DNA of 36,957 bases from Pseudomonadota bacterium. GTDB lineage: Bacteria > Pseudomonadota > Gammaproteobacteria > Burkholderiales > Burkholderiaceae_C. The notes beneath the pieces were generated by a model. That model had not been told where the DNA came from. It did no database searches and was given only the letters and a program-made list of their open reading frames with translations. The position numbers were made by a program, and so were the translations under genes. The stretch is taken from assembly GCA_020161215.1 (NCBI GenBank), contig JAIUOM010000031.1:1-36957 (forward strand), in the 5' to 3' direction. Below are positions 26,473 through 34,794 of the stretch, one piece after another (position 1 is the first letter of the stretch; each line of letters opens with the position of its first letter).

Positions 26473-26709
26473 ATGAAGCCCGAATTTCTGCAACCCGCCG
26501 CCGTGGCTGCCGAATGCGGCGTGAGCCGGCGCACGGTTCACCGCCGCATGCGCGATGACCCGGATTTCCCGAAGCCAATTCGACTGACCGCGCGAATGCT
26601 GCTGTTCAAGCGCTCCGAGCTGGACGCTTATTTCGAACTGAAGCGCCAAACCCAACCCACTGGAGAACAATCCGATGTTCGAATTCGAAAAGAAACTATC
26701 AACCATTGA
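26473..26709 (+). CDS. AlpA-family helix-turn-helix regulator
   Basis: A 78-residue protein with a clear HTH_17/AlpA-like motif: LQPAAVAAECGVSRRTVHRRMRDDPDFPKPIRLTARM in two pieces, ending LFKRSELDAYFELK. These small proteins regulate or direct recombination in prophages and islands. It is the second such gene in the element, next to virion-type genes rather than the integrase. The end overlaps the next gene by 35 bp in a different frame. Confidence 0.8.
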   Translation: MKPEFLQPAAVAAECGVSRRTVHRRMRDDPDFPKPIRLTARMLLFKRSELDAYFELKRQTQPTGEQSDVRIRKETINH

Positions 26710-27256
26710 GCAGCAGCACCGCGCCGACGAGGAGCGCCGTCGGCTGGGCGGTGCGGTCCGTGCGTTTCCGCCGAGCAGGCCGGCACCGACACCGGAGCAA
26801 CTGACCGAGGCCGCACGCCAGCAGAAAGCGCGCGAATTGCCGGAAGCGATGTTTGCCGGCGACGAGCAATTGCAGCGCCTTCGCGCCGAGTACGAGACGC
26901 GGCGGGCGATTCGCGCCAATCTGCGGGGCAACCTGAAATTCCTGGAGAGCGCCCAGCAAGCGCAGACGACCAGGGTTCGGCAGGCTGAGCTGGCGGTGCC
27001 GTGGCTGGTCTTGGCCGACGTTCACCATGGCGACGGCGAATTCAGCGCTACCCGCCAGGCGCTGGCCGCTCTCGGGTCGGACAAAGTCCTGCTGCAGGCC
27101 ATCAAGGACGCAATGCCACTGGTGAGTCAACGGCCCGACGCGGCTTGGCGGATCGACAACGCCGTGAATGAAGCGCGCGCGGCCTTCGACACCCGCCTGA
27201 TGGAACTGCGACTGGCCCACGTTGACGGCCAAAACGATCAAGGAGAACGGACATGA
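26675..27256 (+). CDS. Hypothetical phage protein, charged and helical
   Basis: A 193-residue protein from the ATG 26675 (GGAGAA upstream), overlapping the AlpA-like gene. It is rich in Glu, Arg, Gln and Ala (QQHRADEERRRLGG, LQRLRAEYETRRAIRANLRG), consistent with coiled-coil. The downstream genes are virion-type, so a scaffold or accessory structural role is possible but unproven. Its stop overlaps the next ATG as ATGA. Confidence 0.65.
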   Translation: MFEFEKKLSTIEQQHRADEERRRLGGAVRAFPPSRPAPTPEQLTEAARQQKARELPEAMFAGDEQLQRLRAEYETRRAIRANLRGNLKFLESAQQAQTTRVRQAELAVPWLVLADVHHGDGEFSATRQALAALGSDKVLLQAIKDAMPLVSQRPDAAWRIDNAVNEARAAFDTRLMELRLAHVDGQNDQGERT

Positions 27257-29283
27257 AGGCACGCGGATTTGACCCAACTTGGCGCCGGCCCAGTGGCAGC
27301 CGGGCGCGAGGTTTCGCCGCTGGCGGCATGGTGCGCGGGCCTGGCACCGGCACCTCGGACGACGTTCGGGCCACAGTGCCCGAGGGCAGCTACATCATGC
27401 CCGCCGATTCCACCGCCGCGCTGGGCTCCGAGGCGCTGGCCGAGTTGGGTCAGGCACGGGGCTTCCCGCTGGCACAACGCAACCCCGCACCCTCGGCGCC
27501 CTCCGCACGCGGATTTCATCCGGGCGCCAAGGCCGTACCGGTGAATCTGAGCAATGGCGAGTACCAGATGCCGCCCGAGCAAGTGCATGCCGTCGGTGTG
27601 CAGGCCCTCAATCAGATCAAGGGCGCCACGCACACGCCGTTCACCCGAGGATTCCCAGTCAGAAGCAAGCCCGCACAGCAGCCCGATGACCAACGACTGT
27701 TCTTTGCCGACGGCGGCGTGGTCGACGACGAGTTGCGTGCGGATCCAGAGGCCGTCGCTGCCAGCGCCCCGCCGCAGGTTGCCCAGGGCGTGTACCAGCA
27801 CGGCCGAGGGCAGTACAGCGACAGTCCAACCGGAATGGGGTTCTCGCCTGGCTTCACCGGCCAGCCGAGCGCGCAGGCCATGTCCATGATGGATGCCGTG
27901 GCGGGGCGTAGCATGCCGGGGTCGCCGGCGGCGCGCGGTTTCTCGCCGGATTCGTCGGCGAGCACCCCGCCATCGGCAAGTGGTGCGCCGGGCACGCGTG
28001 GCTTCCAGCCCGCAGCTCAGCCCCAAGCGCCCAGCGCTGGCGCCCCATCGGCGCGCGGATTTCCGCCTGCCGTCCAGGCGCAGAACAACGGCATCGACTC
28101 CGGCGCGGCATCCGCGCAGCGCGTGGCCGACATCTACAAGAGCATGGCGCAGCAGCAAACGCCCCAGATGCAGGCCCCCCAGGTGCTGCACAGCGGCAAC
28201 GACTGGCAGGCCCGCAACGACCTGCGCAGCGCCAGCATCAGCGCCGGCAGCATGACCAATCAGCCAGGGTACGGCGGGGTCGTGACCCGGCGCGGGGTGG
28301 TCGGCGGCGCGCCGGCTGACAACGAAGCGCGGCGAACGCACGCCAATTTGCTGACCGCAGACCAGGCTGCGCGAGGAGCCCAGTCTGGCATGCACCAGGA
28401 GGCCATGCGCCAGAACGGCGGGCTGCAGCGCGAAGCCTTGCAGCAGCAGGGCGCGAATCAGCGTGGCATGTGGCAGGCCATCCAGGATCAGCAGCGCCTT
28501 GGCCTTGACCAGCAGCGGCTGGGCGTGGAGCAGCGCCGGGCAGATAGCTCAATCGCGGCGCAGGACGTTGAGATGCGCGGCGCGCAGCGTCAACAACAAC
28601 TTCTGGACCGGTTCATCGATCCGCGATCCACTCCGGAGCAGCGCGCGGTTTCCGAGCAGGCACTGAGGTTGTTCAAGGGCGGTGGATCACGCGCCGGTCA
28701 ACCTACCCAGCTACCGACCTCTGCCCTCAAGTTGCAGTTGGAGGAGCTGGACGCGCTGGGCATTTCCTCGGGGATTGATGCGGACCTGGGCGCCATCAAC
28801 GAGCAGTTGAGCAGCGGCCGATTGAACCTGGGGCCCCTCCGCAATCTGTGGAATCGTGGCCGCAACGCCTTTGGCTCCAGCACCGAAGAAAGCCGGAACC
28901 TGGCGACGTTCGACGCCACGCTGGAAAAACTGCGTAACGACTCGCTACGACTGAACAAGGGTGTTCAGACAGAGGGAGACGCCCAGCGCGCCTGGAACGA
29001 GGTTCTGAAAAGCACCAGTGACCCCGCCCTGGTGCGTCAGCGTCTGGGGGAGGTGCAGCGCATCAACCAGCGAGCAGCCGGCCTGCGCGGGGCAAATGTC
29101 AGTCAGTTGCGTCAGAACTTCGGAGCGGAGCCGTTGGATACCGCGCAATACCGCAACGTGGCATCGGCAATTGGCGAGCAGTCACCCAGCTACGCGCCGG
29201 CGCGGTCGCAAGCGGAGTGGTCACAACTGCCGTCGGGCACGCTCTACACCGCCCCGGATGGCAGCTTGCGGAGAAAGAAATGA
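27253..29283 (+). CDS. Virion-type protein with eight RGF motifs (putative internal/ejection protein)
   Basis: A 676-residue protein. The N-terminal 270 residues are Pro/Ala/Gly-rich and contain (A/T)RGF with arginine at positions 4, 19, 69, 86, 132, 228, 249 and 268. Two modules typical of phage internal or tail proteins are present: GGMVRGPGTGTSDDV...EGSYIMP (25-50) and NLSNGEYQMPPEQV (98-111). The middle is Gln-rich coiled-coil (about 350-450). The C-terminal half is helical (LQLEELDALGISSGID). It overlaps the next gene by ATGA. Ejection role is inference. Confidence 0.65.
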   Translation: MKARGFDPTWRRPSGSRARGFAAGGMVRGPGTGTSDDVRATVPEGSYIMPADSTAALGSEALAELGQARGFPLAQRNPAPSAPSARGFHPGAKAVPVNLSNGEYQMPPEQVHAVGVQALNQIKGATHTPFTRGFPVRSKPAQQPDDQRLFFADGGVVDDELRADPEAVAASAPPQVAQGVYQHGRGQYSDSPTGMGFSPGFTGQPSAQAMSMMDAVAGRSMPGSPAARGFSPDSSASTPPSASGAPGTRGFQPAAQPQAPSAGAPSARGFPPAVQAQNNGIDSGAASAQRVADIYKSMAQQQTPQMQAPQVLHSGNDWQARNDLRSASISAGSMTNQPGYGGVVTRRGVVGGAPADNEARRTHANLLTADQAARGAQSGMHQEAMRQNGGLQREALQQQGANQRGMWQAIQDQQRLGLDQQRLGVEQRRADSSIAAQDVEMRGAQRQQQLLDRFIDPRSTPEQRAVSEQALRLFKGGGSRAGQPTQLPTSALKLQLEELDALGISSGIDADLGAINEQLSSGRLNLGPLRNLWNRGRNAFGSSTEESRNLATFDATLEKLRNDSLRLNKGVQTEGDAQRAWNEVLKSTSDPALVRQRLGEVQRINQRAAGLRGANVSQLRQNFGAEPLDTAQYRNVASAIGEQSPSYAPARSQAEWSQLPSGTLYTAPDGSLRRKK

Positions 29284-31526
29284 GTTGGTTCCAAGACGAT
29301 GAGGTGGTGCAGGCTGCGCCACCGGCCAGCGGTCCTCCACCGACGGCACGGGCCAGCAGTTCCAATGCGGGTGGTTGGTGGGATGCCGATGAAGTGGTCA
29401 GCGCGGCGCCACCGGCGCAGAAGGAAGTCCGATCAGCTATTGAAAATAGAGCGTCAAAGAGCCGAATCGCAAGCTCAGACGAAGGGAATCATCAGCAAAT
29501 CGGCGACGGTGGAAATCTCATAAAACCTGATACCTCACCCGAGCGCGGCGTATTCAATGGGCTGTCTCGGCAGGTCGGTCTGACCGCCCGCCACGGTCTG
29601 GAAGGGCTCGGGCAGGCCGCCGAGATCGTCACCGAACCGGTGCGCCGACTGGTGACCGATCCCGTTGTTCGCGCGCTGGGTGCGCAGTCGCAGAGCATGC
29701 CCGCCGGCAAACTGGCCGAACGGTTCGCTGACACTCTGGGTTTGCCGACGCCGGAGAGCGCCCAAGAGCGCGTTGTCGGGGATGCTGCGCGTTTCATGGC
29801 CGGTGGGGCTGGTATCGCTGGCGCATCAGGCAGGGTGGCGCGGGCTGTGGCACCGGTTGCCCAGCAGACATTGGGCCAGGTGGTGCCACAAGCCAGCAAG
29901 GGCACATTGCAGGCGGCGGCCGAAACTATGGCCCTAAATCCGGGCGCCCAGATCAGCGGCGCGGCCAGCGCAGGCGCTGCATCGGGCTTGGCGCGTGAAG
30001 CGGAGGGCGACAGTCTGGCGCAGGGCGCAGCCGGCTTGGCCGGGGGGCTGGTCGGTGGCTTGGCCGGGGGCATGCTGACGCGTGGCCAGAACGTTACGGG
30101 CGCAGCTCGACAGGTAGATGATCAGCTTGAACAAAGCCTGGGCCGTGCTGGCGTGGATTGGCAGAAATTGCCCGACGCCGTTCGCAATAGCCTTCGCGCC
30201 GAAGCCGAACAGGCCATGAAGGGGCGCACCTTGCTGGACGGTGATGCACTGGCCCGGCTGGCTGAATTTCGCCGTGTGGGTGCCACACCGACCCGTGGCA
30301 CGCTGTCGCTTGACCCGGCGCAGATCACGCGGGAACAGAATCTGGCCCGCATGGGGGCCAATTCGAGTGACACCGGCTTGCATGGTCTGGCCAAGATTCA
30401 GAACGAGAACAACAGGGCGTTGATCGACGGACTGAACCGGCTTGGGGCCGATGCTCCGGATGATGCTCACACCACCGGCGAGCGGATGATGGCTGCCCTG
30501 CAGCGTGGCCTGGATGTCGAGAAGGCGAATGTCGACACCCTGTACAGCCAGGCCCGTGATAGCGCCGGCCGAAGCATGCCCATGGATGGCCACGCCTTCA
30601 CCACGCAGGCCAGTCGCCTATTGGACGACGCCCTGCTCGGTGGTGCGTTGCCGCCGTCGGTGGAGCAACATCTGAACCGCATCGCCAAGGGCGAAGTGCC
30701 GTTCACCGTGGACTACGCCGAACAGCTCAAGACGGCTATGGGCAAGCTGCAGCGCGCCTCCAACGACGGTCAGACGCGCATGGCGCTGGGGGTGGTTCGC
30801 CAAGCGCTGGATGACACACCGCTGGTGGGCAGCATTGGCCCCGAAGCCGGTAAGCAAGCCGTTTCAGCGTTCAACCGGGCGCGGCTAGCGAACCGTTCGA
30901 TGATGAAGCGAATCGAACGGGTGCCGGGGCTGTCTGCGGTCTATGAGGGCAAAGCCACCCCCGATGATTTCGTGCAGAAGTACGTGATCAACCGTGGCGC
31001 CAAGGCGGCCGACACACAGCGGTTGGCCGACGAGCTGCGCCGCATCGATCCGGATGCCTTGGAGACTGTGCGCGGCAGCATCGCTCAGCACTTGAAGACG
31101 GCGGCCATCGGCGCAGCAGCAGATGAAACCGGCCGATTCAGCGCCAGTGGCTACAACCGTGCTTTGATGGCTCTTGGGCCGCGCAAGCTGGCGCAGTTTT
31201 TTGACGCGGAGGAGATCGCCCAACTGAAGGCCGTCGGCAAGGTGGCACAGTACACCACGGCCCAGCCGGCGGGATCTGCGGTGAACAATTCCAACTCGGG
31301 CAATGTGCTGATGGGCCGGGGTCTGGATTTGCTGGATCGCCTGTCGGCGCGCGTGCCACTACTCGGTCTGGGCCCCACGGTGTCGGGGGCTGCGCGTGGG
31401 GTGCAACAGCGCCAGGCGCAGCAGATCGGTCAGGCGTTGGTACGTCAACCGGTCCCGCTGCCTCGGCAATTGCCCGGCATGACGTTCGGCGCGCTGATGA
31501 CCACCTCGACTGCGGACGGGCATTGA
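29280..31526 (+). CDS. Large virion-type protein (putative internal/ejection protein)
   Basis: A 748-residue protein starting MSWFQDDEVVQAAPP. A Gly/Ala-rich amphipathic region (about 150-270: AARFMAGGAGIAG, GAASAGAASG, GGLVGGLAGG) could insert into or cross membranes. The rest is helical with LRAEAEQAMKGR, NENNRALIDGLNRLG and ELRRIDPDALE. This resembles long helical internal proteins of podovirus-like phages that are ejected with DNA. No enzymatic motif recognised. It is the last clear gene of the element before the right end. Confidence 0.6.
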   Translation: MSWFQDDEVVQAAPPASGPPPTARASSSNAGGWWDADEVVSAAPPAQKEVRSAIENRASKSRIASSDEGNHQQIGDGGNLIKPDTSPERGVFNGLSRQVGLTARHGLEGLGQAAEIVTEPVRRLVTDPVVRALGAQSQSMPAGKLAERFADTLGLPTPESAQERVVGDAARFMAGGAGIAGASGRVARAVAPVAQQTLGQVVPQASKGTLQAAAETMALNPGAQISGAASAGAASGLAREAEGDSLAQGAAGLAGGLVGGLAGGMLTRGQNVTGAARQVDDQLEQSLGRAGVDWQKLPDAVRNSLRAEAEQAMKGRTLLDGDALARLAEFRRVGATPTRGTLSLDPAQITREQNLARMGANSSDTGLHGLAKIQNENNRALIDGLNRLGADAPDDAHTTGERMMAALQRGLDVEKANVDTLYSQARDSAGRSMPMDGHAFTTQASRLLDDALLGGALPPSVEQHLNRIAKGEVPFTVDYAEQLKTAMGKLQRASNDGQTRMALGVVRQALDDTPLVGSIGPEAGKQAVSAFNRARLANRSMMKRIERVPGLSAVYEGKATPDDFVQKYVINRGAKAADTQRLADELRRIDPDALETVRGSIAQHLKTAAIGAAADETGRFSASGYNRALMALGPRKLAQFFDAEEIAQLKAVGKVAQYTTAQPAGSAVNNSNSGNVLMGRGLDLLDRLSARVPLLGLGPTVSGAARGVQQRQAQQIGQALVRQPVPLPRQLPGMTFGALMTTSTADGH

Positions 31527-31898
31527 GTCGCGTTGTCTGTCATGGAAAGCCATGATTTGCGAAGGCTCTGCGGCCGGCGCGCCTGGTGGCTTCGGCTCTG
31601 AGTAGCGAGAACAGTACGCGCGCCCGCGCGCGCGATCACGAAGAGCCGTAACCGAAGCGCAAAAAAAAGCAACGCCGACACGGAGTTTCCGCGAGCATAA
31701 GCACCGCTTGGGCGATGGCGAAGATCATTTCGCCATAGGCGCCGAAGAATTTCGTGGTCGCCTCAATCCTTCGCATTCGAAGTTCGCCAACGAAGATGTC
31801 ATCCTCTTGGCCGAGCAAGGCTATCTCATGCTGGCGAAGTTGGTCACCAACGATCTTGTGTTGCAGCTTTACGACGATAGATGTGACTCGTTCTTGCT
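31527..31898. other. Right-end non-coding region of the element, with a possible minus-strand remnant
   Basis: No supported gene. The minus strand is open from about 31921 to 31636 and reads protein-like (KLQHKIVGDQLRQHEIALLG, then MRRIEATTKFFGAYG), but it has no ATG/GTG start and only a TTG at 31818, so it may be a gene remnant. The stretch also contains simple CG-alternating sequence near 31619-31636. Confidence 0.35.
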
Positions 31899-31924
31899 GT
31901 CGGTATTTTTGCCGGTATTTTTAT
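31899..31924. repeat. Right arm-type repeats (CGGTATTTTT)
   Basis: GTCGGTATTTTT (31899-31910) is followed directly by GCCGGTATTTTTAT (31911-31924), about 53 bp from attR. They match the CCGGTAT units at the left end, supporting integrase arm sites at both ends. Confidence 0.55.
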
Positions 31925-31976
31925 AATTCATGAATATTTTATTGTTTGTTGACAATAAGTTATGTGCCTAATTTGC

Positions 31977-31989
31977 ATCCCGCCACGCC
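31977..31989. repeat. attR core of the integrated element
   Basis: An exact copy of the 13-bp tRNA-Pro segment ATCCCGCCACGCC. It is followed by ATTTAAATC rather than the GACCA that completes the tRNA at attL. A host-like terminator lies ten bases further on. Confidence 0.75.
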
Positions 31990-31998
31990 ATTTAAATC

Positions 31999-32040
31999 AA
32001 GGACTTAGCTTCGCAAGGGGCTAAGTCCTTTTTCTTTTTC
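31999..32040 (+). terminator. Intrinsic terminator next to attR (probable original tRNA-Pro terminator)
   Basis: AAGGACTTAGC (31999-32009) pairs with GCTAAGTCCTT (32020-32030), followed by TTTCTTTTTC. No gene immediately upstream needs it, which fits displacement from tRNA-Pro by the insertion. Confidence 0.85.
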
Positions 32041-32108
32041 ACGAAAATAGCCCAACACTTTGGTTTGGTAGGGTAGCAAGTGTTCTGGTCAACTGCATCG
32101 ATAGCTCT

Positions 32109-32966
32109 ATGACTTCATCTCACTCCAAGCCGTTCGTCTTCGTGCTCATGCCTTTTAACGATGCATTCACGGACATCTACAAGTTGGGCATCAAGAAGAC
32201 AGCGGAAGAAGCGGGGTTGCGTGCGGAGCGCGTTGACGAGCAGCTTTACTCGGAGTCGATGCTAGAGCGCATCTACAGGCAGATTGATGCCGCTGACATC
32301 ATTGTGGCAGACATGACCGGCCAGAATCCCAACGTGTTCTATGAGGTCGGCTATGCGCACGCGAAGGGGAAGCTGTGCATCTTGCTGACCCAGAACACAG
32401 CAGACATCCCTTTCGATCTAAAGCAGCATCGCCACATCGTTTACGGCGGGCAGATCGTGAAGCTACAGAGCGAGTTGGCAACTAACCTGCAATGGGCTGT
32501 GGAGCAGGTCAAGTCGGCCAAGACAAGTGGCCTGAACGTGAAGTTTCAGGTCAAGAACGAGGAGTTGGAGCGTGACAAGTTTCAAGCCACGGTCTCCCTA
32601 CGGCTGCTGATAGACATCGAGAACACGCGTGATGTCAGTTTCGGTGAGATTGAGTCAGTGACGCTCTATCACGGCACACGTTGGGAGTTCTCGCAGAATG
32701 GACAGGTCTGTCCGAAAACGAAGTCCGACAACCCACTATTCGCGGAGCGGCATCAGTTGAGCCCGACTGTGCGGAGGATTGGGCCGAAGGGATGGACGCA
32801 AGTGATCGTGTCGGGAAGAAAGCGGGTTCATGACTTTGGTGACACCGGAGAGCCCAAGGACGAATACAAGCTTGCTGGGCGTGTCATGGCTCGCATTGCC
32901 ACGGCAACCGGGCACTTTGATTTTGAGAACTACCTTGATGTCGAGGTAGTGGATATCCCGTTCTAA
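32109..32966 (+). CDS. TIR/nucleoside deoxyribosyltransferase-like protein, possible defence or signalling factor
   Basis: A 285-residue protein. The N-terminal Rossmann-like domain (1-135) has FVFVLMPF (near 9-16), RVDEQLYSES, and the hallmark ADIIVADMTGQNPNVFYEVG. E79 in FYEVG corresponds to the conserved glutamate of deoxyribosyltransferase/TIR-like NAD or nucleotide-processing folds. The second domain (about 145-285) is beta-rich, Ig-like in look (ATVSLRLLIDIENTRDVSFGEIESV in parts) and could sense ligand or membrane. Proteins with this first domain are annotated as nucleotide-binding, and some belong to anti-phage systems. It lies just outside attR in an IS-rich region. Activity is unproven. 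Confidence 0.6.
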   Translation: MTSSHSKPFVFVLMPFNDAFTDIYKLGIKKTAEEAGLRAERVDEQLYSESMLERIYRQIDAADIIVADMTGQNPNVFYEVGYAHAKGKLCILLTQNTADIPFDLKQHRHIVYGGQIVKLQSELATNLQWAVEQVKSAKTSGLNVKFQVKNEELERDKFQATVSLRLLIDIENTRDVSFGEIESVTLYHGTRWEFSQNGQVCPKTKSDNPLFAERHQLSPTVRRIGPKGWTQVIVSGRKRVHDFGDTGEPKDEYKLAGRVMARIATATGHFDFENYLDVEVVDIPF

Positions 32967-33346
32967 CGACTCACGAGGTCATTCATGGGGCGCTTCGTAT
33001 AAGCGATGATCTGAAGTGTCCGGGACATCAAACCGCCGTGTGCTGGGTGTGTGCGGTCGGTGATGTCGAAAATGTCCTTGCCCATGGGTAGGGTGTCGGT
33101 CTTCTTCTCCAAGCCCCAGCGGATAGCGTGAAACTCGCCACGGGTCAGGGGGATGTCGGGCAAGTGGTGAACGAGGTCGGGTCGCTTCGCGTGTGCCTTG
33201 CACGCAATTCTCCATAGCGCTTGCTCCGACAACCCGGTTAGGTCTGCGGGTGCGATGCCTGCGGCCTTGGTGATGATGAAGGTCAACGCGGCGACTACGC
33301 CGACTGTGAAGCCGTTGCATTGCTGGCCTTCCAGGCGAAGGAGCCT
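32963..33346 (-). pseudogene. Hypothetical gene truncated at its 5' end by the IS256-family element
   Basis: The minus frame reads LRLEGQQCNGFTVGVVAALTF...ending RPMNDLVSR, about 120 residues of coherent protein. It contains AGIAPADLTGLSEQALWRIA and GEFHAIRWGLEKK. The upstream residues are encoded by the IS inverted repeat (LAHKIPDR), so the natural N-terminus was lost by the insertion. It converges on the TIR-like gene with stops overlapping by four bases. Family not recognised. Confidence 0.55.
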
Positions 33347-34794
33347 GTCCGGAATTTTGTGTGCGAGGCATAGCATGACGATCAGGAGCATGTATGCCAA
33401 TCAGCAAGACGAAGATGAAGAACGCGGCGATCGCGGCCAAGTCCGCGGCACTGCCCAAGATTCCCAAGGAACTGCTTGACCAGTTCGTGAGCGGACCGAT
33501 GACCGGCGAGGCGGTCAACTCCGCGTCGATGGCGTTCAAGAAGGCGCTGATCGAGCGGGCGCTGGGCGCCGAGCTCGGTCACCACCTGGGCTACCAGAGC
33601 GGTACGGCCAAGCCTGATGCCGGTAACAACCAGCGCAACGGCAGCAGCGGCAAGACCGTGCTGACCGAGGACGGGCCGCTGCGCATCGAGGTGCCGCGGG
33701 ATCGTGATGCGAGCTTCGAGCCACTGCTCATCCCCAAACACGAGCGGCGCTTCACCGGCTTCGACGACAAGATCATCGCCATGTATGCCCGCGGCATGAC
33801 CGTGCGCGAGGTACAAGGCTTCCTGGCTGAGCAGTACGGCGTGGAAGTGTCGCCGGAGTTCATCAGCAGCGTCACCGACGCCGTGATGGCCGAGGTCGGT
33901 GCCTGACAGGCCCGTGCCCTGGAGCCGATGTACCCGGTGGTCTTCTTCGACGCGCTGTGGGTCAGGATTCGCGAAGACGCGGTGGTGCGCAACAAGGCGA
34001 TCTACCTGGCTCTTGGCGTTCTGCCCGACGGCACGCGCGACATCCTGGGGCTGTGGATCGAGGGCACCGAAGGGGCCAAGTTCTGGATGAAGGTATTCAA
34101 CGACCTGAAGACGCGCGGTGTGGCCGATATCCTGATCGCCGTTACCGATGGCTTGAAGGGCATGCCCGAGGCGCTGAGCGCGGTGTTTCCGTCCACGACG
34201 CTGCAGACCTGTATCGTCCACCTGATCAGGAACAGCCTGGACTACGCGAGTTGGAAGGACCGTAAGCTGTTGGCCGCAGCGATCAAGCCGATCTACACGG
34301 CCCCGAGCGCCGAGGCCGCGCAAGCCGAACTGGATGCCTTCGAGCAAGGCACCTGGGGCCGTAAATTTCCCACCGTCGTGGCCGCGTGGCGCCGCGCCTG
34401 GGACCGGGTGATCCCATTCTTTGCATTCCCGCCGGCGGTGCGTCGCGTGATCTACACGACCAACGCGATAGAGAGCATCAACGCGCGGCTGCGCAAGATC
34501 ATCAAGTCGCGAGGGCACTTCCCGAATGACGACGCGGCCACCAAGCTGATCTGGCTGGCGCTGCGCAACATCACGGCCGATTGGGGCCGCGCAACGCACA
34601 ACTGGAAGGAGGCGATGAATCAGTTCGCGATACTCTACGAGGAGCGATTTACGCAGACGCCTCGTACCTGGGTTGAGCCATGAAATACATGGCCCAACCG
34701 GGGCGCCTCCGGCGCCCTGGCAGGGGCCTATTATTCAAAGAACTTCAAGCGAAGACGCTTTCAACAACCCGCCTCGAACACAAAAATTCGGACA
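33346..34794. mobile_element. IS256-family insertion sequence with terminal inverted repeats
   Basis: The left end TGTCCGGAATTTTGTG... (33346-33369) and the reverse complement of the right end (34771-34794) match at 21 of 24 positions, and similar GAG bases lie just outside both. The ~1.45 kb length and single transposase fit IS256. I see no convincing 8-9 bp target duplication, so the exact tips may be off by a few bases or the flanks rearranged. Confidence 0.8.
33394..34683 (+). pseudogene. IS256-family transposase with an in-frame TGA (nonsense)
   Basis: One frame covers 429 codons from MPISKTKMKN to the TGA at 34681, but it is cut by a TGA at 33904-33906 (codon 171). The break lies within AEVGA[stop]QARALEPMYPVVFFD, where mutator transposases carry a tryptophan (AWQAR), so a TGG-to-TGA change is likely. 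The DDE residues are downstream (FFDALWV, VTDGLKGMPEAL, NAIESINARLRK). Without readthrough the product lacks catalysis, unless translation restarts at the ATG at 33928. Confidence 0.85.

Noticed and set aside
27238-28395. 385-codon minus-strand frame opposite the RGF protein
   Set aside because: Extends over the ATGA junction of two plus-strand genes and shows only Arg/Ala/Gly-rich noise.
31708-31926. 72-codon plus-strand ORF near the right end of the element
   Set aside because: No ribosome binding site, no motif, and its end is made of the arm-type repeats.
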